Shown piece by piece: positions 61,131 through 64,000 of a DNA stretch of 64,000 nt. A model generated the notes under the pieces. The model was not told where the DNA came from. It ran no database searches and worked only from the letters and a program-made list of their open reading frames with translations. Source of the DNA: Mycoplasma sp. CAG:956 (GTDB lineage: Bacteria > Bacillota_I > Bacilli_A > RF39 > UBA660); the NCBI GenBank assembly GCA_000433475.1, contig HF993108.1, forward strand, positions 61,380 through 125,379, given 5' to 3'. A program made the translations under genes and the position numbers. The first letter of the stretch is position 1; the number at the start of each line of letters is the position of its first letter.

Positions 61131-61152
61131 AAAGAAGGGTAACCTTCTTTTT
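61131..61152 (+). terminator. Terminator after CotD-like gene
   Basis: AAAGAAGG-GTAA-CCTTCTTT followed by T, 2 bp after the stop. Confidence 0.88.
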
Positions 61153-61233
61153 ATGATGAAAATTTATGTAAAATATCTTAACCTTCCAAATTATATCAGT
61201 TAGCTAAAACGTTAATTAAACCACATAAATATG

Positions 61234-61262
61234 TTGACAATTTGTAAAAAATATAGTAGGAT
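61234..61262 (+). promoter_or_regulatory. Promoter of 61287 gene
   Basis: TTGACA (61234-61239), 17-bp spacer, TAGGAT (61257-61262), 25 bp before the start codon. Confidence 0.7.
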
Positions 61263-61286
61263 AACCATCAGTTAGGTGGGGGTTAT

Positions 61287-62849
61287 ATGAAATTTGAAGA
61301 AAGTCTTAATAAAGGAGTACCGACTAATATAGCCGTTGCTTTGCGTATAAAAGATTTAGCAGACATTGTAAGCGATAAAGAAAGCTTACAAGCAATTATA
61401 GAAAAATATTTTAGCAAGTATATGTCATTTCTTAATTCTCTTGGTTGTTCATCAGATATTGAGTACTTTCAAACGTTGAGTGTAATTACTGACGAAGAGA
61501 CACTAGAGAAAAAAATTATTTTTGCTGTTAATGGCTTTTATAATACGATTCTTATTAATTTAAACGTTGATAATAATATAAATAGCTATAAATTTCAAAA
61601 AGAAGGTCAAAAAAATTACAAAGAACCATACGATTCTTTTATAAATAAAATTTTTGATAGAATTAAACTCTTAAGTGAAATTACAACGCCACAAGAACTA
61701 GAAAAAGAATTTCCAATGCTTTTTATTAAATATAAAAATAAAATTAGTTTTTATAATCAAGTAGATAAAATAGTTTTAGAACTTGCCAAATGTGACCGTA
61801 AAACAAGGAAAGAATACAAAAAATCTTACAATTTGCCAAATATTGAATATTTAAAAAGTAAATCTCAAAATTTTAATATTGAAACATTTGTTTCTGAGTA
61901 TGCTGCTACTTTTGTTAAGTTATTAAAAAATAAAAATAAGATTTTTAGATATATCAGTAAAAATCCAATAGAATTTGATAGCATATGTGATGAAGATAAA
62001 GAAAAATTAGAGCTTTACTTTGCTTATTGTCATTTAGAAGCTGCTAAATTGCAAAGTGAATATAGTCAAGAATATTTATATTATGTTTCAACTTATTTTG
62101 CTGAAAATAAAGATAAACTTACTAGTGATTTAAGTATTAAGATAAGAAGCAACGGTGGCTTATCGACTACAGATTTTTTTGCCATTAAAAGGGAAGGGGA
62201 CATAATTACACCATCTTCACTTTACGATGATTATTCTAGTTTCTTAATCAAAAATCCTAATTTGCGTGCTATTGATTTTTCTCATCTTGATTTTACTGGT
62301 ATGACTTTAAAAGAAGTAGATGCATTTATGCAAGAATACTTAAAAGATTTATCGGCTAACTGGGAATTTTTACCTCCTGATGATAGAAAATTAGAATCTG
62401 AAATTATAAATAGAATAAAAAATACTACTTTTGGTACGACTGCTTTAGAACAAGAACAACACCAAAAACGTCTTTTAGAGTTATTTATGGCTAAAAAGGC
62501 TTTATATGATTCATCAGATCCGTTCTTTCGTATTAAGGGTAAAAATACTTTCGATGGTTACGTTGGTTATGTATATCCTAATGGACGTGTCGTTTTAGAT
62601 AAATTTTATGATAATGCTTCTGAAGGTATTTTGGCTGATGGCCATGCTGTTTATGCCATGAGTATTCAAGAATTTTATGAACTTAGTAAATTAAGTAAAT
62701 CTGAGATAATCAGAAATGATTTATGTAATCGCTATGTTCACCGTGGTAACTGGACAGAAAGAGTATTAAATAATGAAATAAATGCTGCTACTTCCAAAAA
62801 TCCTAGTGTTGTTGTTAGAGAACTTGTAAGAAAAGGCAAATTAAAATAA
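61287..62849 (+). CDS. Unrecognised 520-aa cytosolic protein
   Basis: No signal or TM is visible. The N-terminal part (~1-300) is helical and Lys-rich. The C-terminal part (~420-520) contains a compact motif region: FDGYVGYVYPNGRVVLDKFY, then ILADGHAVYAMSIQEFYELS, and NRYVHRGNWTERVLNNEI. A strong promoter and AGGTGGGGG ribosome-binding site suggest good expression as a single cistron. I recognise no family and propose no function. Confidence 0.82.
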   Translation: MKFEESLNKGVPTNIAVALRIKDLADIVSDKESLQAIIEKYFSKYMSFLNSLGCSSDIEYFQTLSVITDEETLEKKIIFAVNGFYNTILINLNVDNNINSYKFQKEGQKNYKEPYDSFINKIFDRIKLLSEITTPQELEKEFPMLFIKYKNKISFYNQVDKIVLELAKCDRKTRKEYKKSYNLPNIEYLKSKSQNFNIETFVSEYAATFVKLLKNKNKIFRYISKNPIEFDSICDEDKEKLELYFAYCHLEAAKLQSEYSQEYLYYVSTYFAENKDKLTSDLSIKIRSNGGLSTTDFFAIKREGDIITPSSLYDDYSSFLIKNPNLRAIDFSHLDFTGMTLKEVDAFMQEYLKDLSANWEFLPPDDRKLESEIINRIKNTTFGTTALEQEQHQKRLLELFMAKKALYDSSDPFFRIKGKNTFDGYVGYVYPNGRVVLDKFYDNASEGILADGHAVYAMSIQEFYELSKLSKSEIIRNDLCNRYVHRGNWTERVLNNEINAATSKNPSVVVRELVRKGKLK

Positions 62850-62860
62850 TTTAAAAGAAG

Positions 62861-62894
62861 AAACTGTTCATTAAAAAAACAATGGGTAGTTTTT
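62861..62894 (+). terminator. Terminator after 61287 gene
   Basis: AAACTGTTCATT (62861-62872) pairs with AATGGGTAGTTT (62881-62892) using three G-U pairs, followed by T. Confidence 0.65.
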
Positions 62895-62988
62895 AAAATT
62901 TATAATTTTAGCAATATAAGTTTTCTTCTAGTGAAATTTGCAAAAACCAATTAAATATATTATAATTACAACTACGAGGTGTTTATTT

Positions 62989-63570
62989 ATGAAAATTAAT
63001 TCCGTGACTTTAAGTAGTTTAGCTGTTAGGGAATCACAATATCCAGCTGGCAATTTACCAGAATTTTTACTTGTCGGGCGTAGTAATGTTGGCAAGAGTA
63101 GTTTTATTAATACTTTAATTAATCGAAAAAACTTTGCTCATACATCTAGCAAACCAGGTAAAACACAAACTCTAAACTTTTATAATGTTAATGAATCTTT
63201 TTATTTAGTAGATGTTCCAGGTTATGGCTATGCTTCTGTTGATAAACAAACCCAAGCTAAATTTGGTTTAATGATAGAAGAATATTTAATGAATAGAGAT
63301 GCCCTAAAAAGAGTTTTCTTAATTATCGATTATCGTAACAAGCCAATGGAAGATGATATACTAATGTATAATTTTTTAAAGTATTATCATAAAGAGGTAA
63401 CGATTGTAGCTACTAAATATGATAAAGTCTCAAAGTCAAAACGAGCTAAAATTGAAAAAGTTTTAAATAGTACTTTTGATCTACAGGATACAGATAATAT
63501 AATTTATTTTTCTTCAGTTACTAAAGAAGGAAAAGATAAAGTTATGGGAATTATTGATTCTTATTTATAA
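62989..63570 (+). CDS. engB: Ribosome biogenesis GTPase EngB/YsxC
   Basis: ATG 62989 with GAGGTG upstream is the start (193 residues); the in-frame upstream TTG at 62938 is not. The TRAFAC GTPase has G1 GRSNVGKSSF, G2 region KPGKTQTLNFY, G3 DVPGYGYA, G4 TKYDKVSKSKR and G5 FSSVTKEG. EngB acts in 50S subunit assembly and is essential in Bacillus. Length is typical (~195). In many Firmicutes it follows lon or clpX; here neither is nearby. Confidence 0.96.
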   Translation: MKINSVTLSSLAVRESQYPAGNLPEFLLVGRSNVGKSSFINTLINRKNFAHTSSKPGKTQTLNFYNVNESFYLVDVPGYGYASVDKQTQAKFGLMIEEYLMNRDALKRVFLIIDYRNKPMEDDILMYNFLKYYHKEVTIVATKYDKVSKSKRAKIEKVLNSTFDLQDTDNIIYFSSVTKEGKDKVMGIIDSYL

Positions 63571-63595
63571 GTGGTATTTTAAATACTGCTTTTTT
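63569..63595 (+). terminator. Terminator after engB
   Basis: AAGTGGTA (63569-63576) pairs with TACTGCTT (63584-63591) with two G-U pairs; T-tract follows and the hairpin overlaps the stop codon. Confidence 0.7.
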
Positions 63596-63696
63596 AATTT
63601 TAATATTATAAAATTAAAAAGATAAAAAGAAAACTTACTAATTCTTACTAGAAGTAAAATTTATTATGTAATTAGCCCATATAGTATGGAGATATT

Positions 63697-63918
63697 ATGA
63701 AAAAGATAATTATATTATTCAAACTAATAACTTAAATAAAAAGTATGGCAAAGTTATAGCTTTAAATAATTTAAGTATAAATACTTTCTAATGTGCAACT
63801 AGTTCTAATGTTTGAAGATGGTTATCAAATAATAACTAATTATAAAATTATGTGGTTAGGTTCCTTATTTTTTATAATCATAATCAATTCTATAGGTGAA
63901 ATAAAAGACTTAAAATAG
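63697..63918 (+). pseudogene. Decayed ABC transporter remnant
   Basis: After ATG 63697 the frame shifts, and from 63714 the DNA reads QTNNLNKKYGKVIALNNLSI, a typical start of an ABC ATPase, ending at TAA 63789-63791 before any P-loop. From 63808 another frame reads MFEDGYQIITNYKIMWLGS followed by a hydrophobic FFIIIINSIGEI and a TAG at 63918, resembling the C-terminal end of an ABC permease. The parts between (Walker A/B, signature, permease body) are missing, so this looks like a large internal deletion plus frameshift. 63919-64000 shows nothing I can name. Confidence 0.55.
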
Positions 63919-64000
63919 GCTAAATACTTTAAAATAATAGCTAGTAAAATTTAAATAGGACTAACTTTTGAAGTGATACAATAAAAGTAGACAGATAAAA

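Overview
The window is AT-rich DNA (visibly well under 35% GC) with bacterial operons read almost entirely from the + strand. Gene content points to a Firmicutes/Mollicutes-side lineage of Bacilli: hrcA-grpE-dnaK-dnaJ with CIRCE operators, an RsmC/YbxB-like gene just before rpoB-rpoC as in Bacillus, a UvrX/YolD-like pair, a CotD-like protein, and an F1-like ATPase cluster otherwise known from mycoplasmas. TGA is a real stop (it ends the alpha-like, gamma-like, beta-like, rpoB and hrcA genes), so this is not a TGA=Trp mycoplasma. An uncultured gut Bacilli of the RF39 type fits best, but that placement is inference.

Region 1 (1-20.7 kb) is the striking part. Genes for F1 subunits alpha, gamma, beta and epsilon keep the canonical F-ATPase order and catalytic motifs, but no a or c subunit follows. 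They are embedded among membrane and surface proteins: a large FN3-like protein cut by the left edge, a TM-anchored ectodomain protein, a one-TM protein whose C-terminus looks like F1 delta (placed exactly where b/delta normally sit), a four-TM protein, a second TM-anchored ectodomain protein, and a 3265-residue surface protein with FN3-like repeats, a glycine-rich domain, GLUG/IgA1-protease-type beta-helix modules and TM segments at both ends. This looks like an F1-like/X0 machine that couples ATP hydrolysis to giant extracellular proteins. A predicted pseudoknot lies just before the giant gene, which has no clear Shine-Dalgarno sequence.

Region 2 (20.8-25.2 kb) is a Gtr-like surface glycosylation operon (GtrA flippase, GalE, an XRE-type membrane regulator, a GtrB-like GT2 and a polytopic GT-C-like protein). 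Region 3 (25.3-42.2 kb) holds two methyltransferases, a SWIM-SNF2 helicase, an RDD protein and lipoprotein, a P-loop gene interrupted by an in-frame stop, a Y-family polymerase with a YolD-like partner, tRNA-Ala, two flavoproteins, several unrecognised proteins (one with HExxH), a GNAT and tRNA-Met.

Region 4 (42.3-57.2 kb) is core machinery: RsmC-like methyltransferase, RpoB, RpoC, then HrcA-GrpE-DnaK under two CIRCE-like elements, with oligoendopeptidase F inserted before DnaJ. RpoB carries residues at three rifampicin-pocket positions that predict natural rifampicin resistance. Region 5 (57.4-64 kb) has a secreted protein, a small HExxH protein, Ffh, a CotD-like Cys/His/Met-rich protein, a large unknown, the GTPase EngB and a decayed ABC transporter at the right edge.
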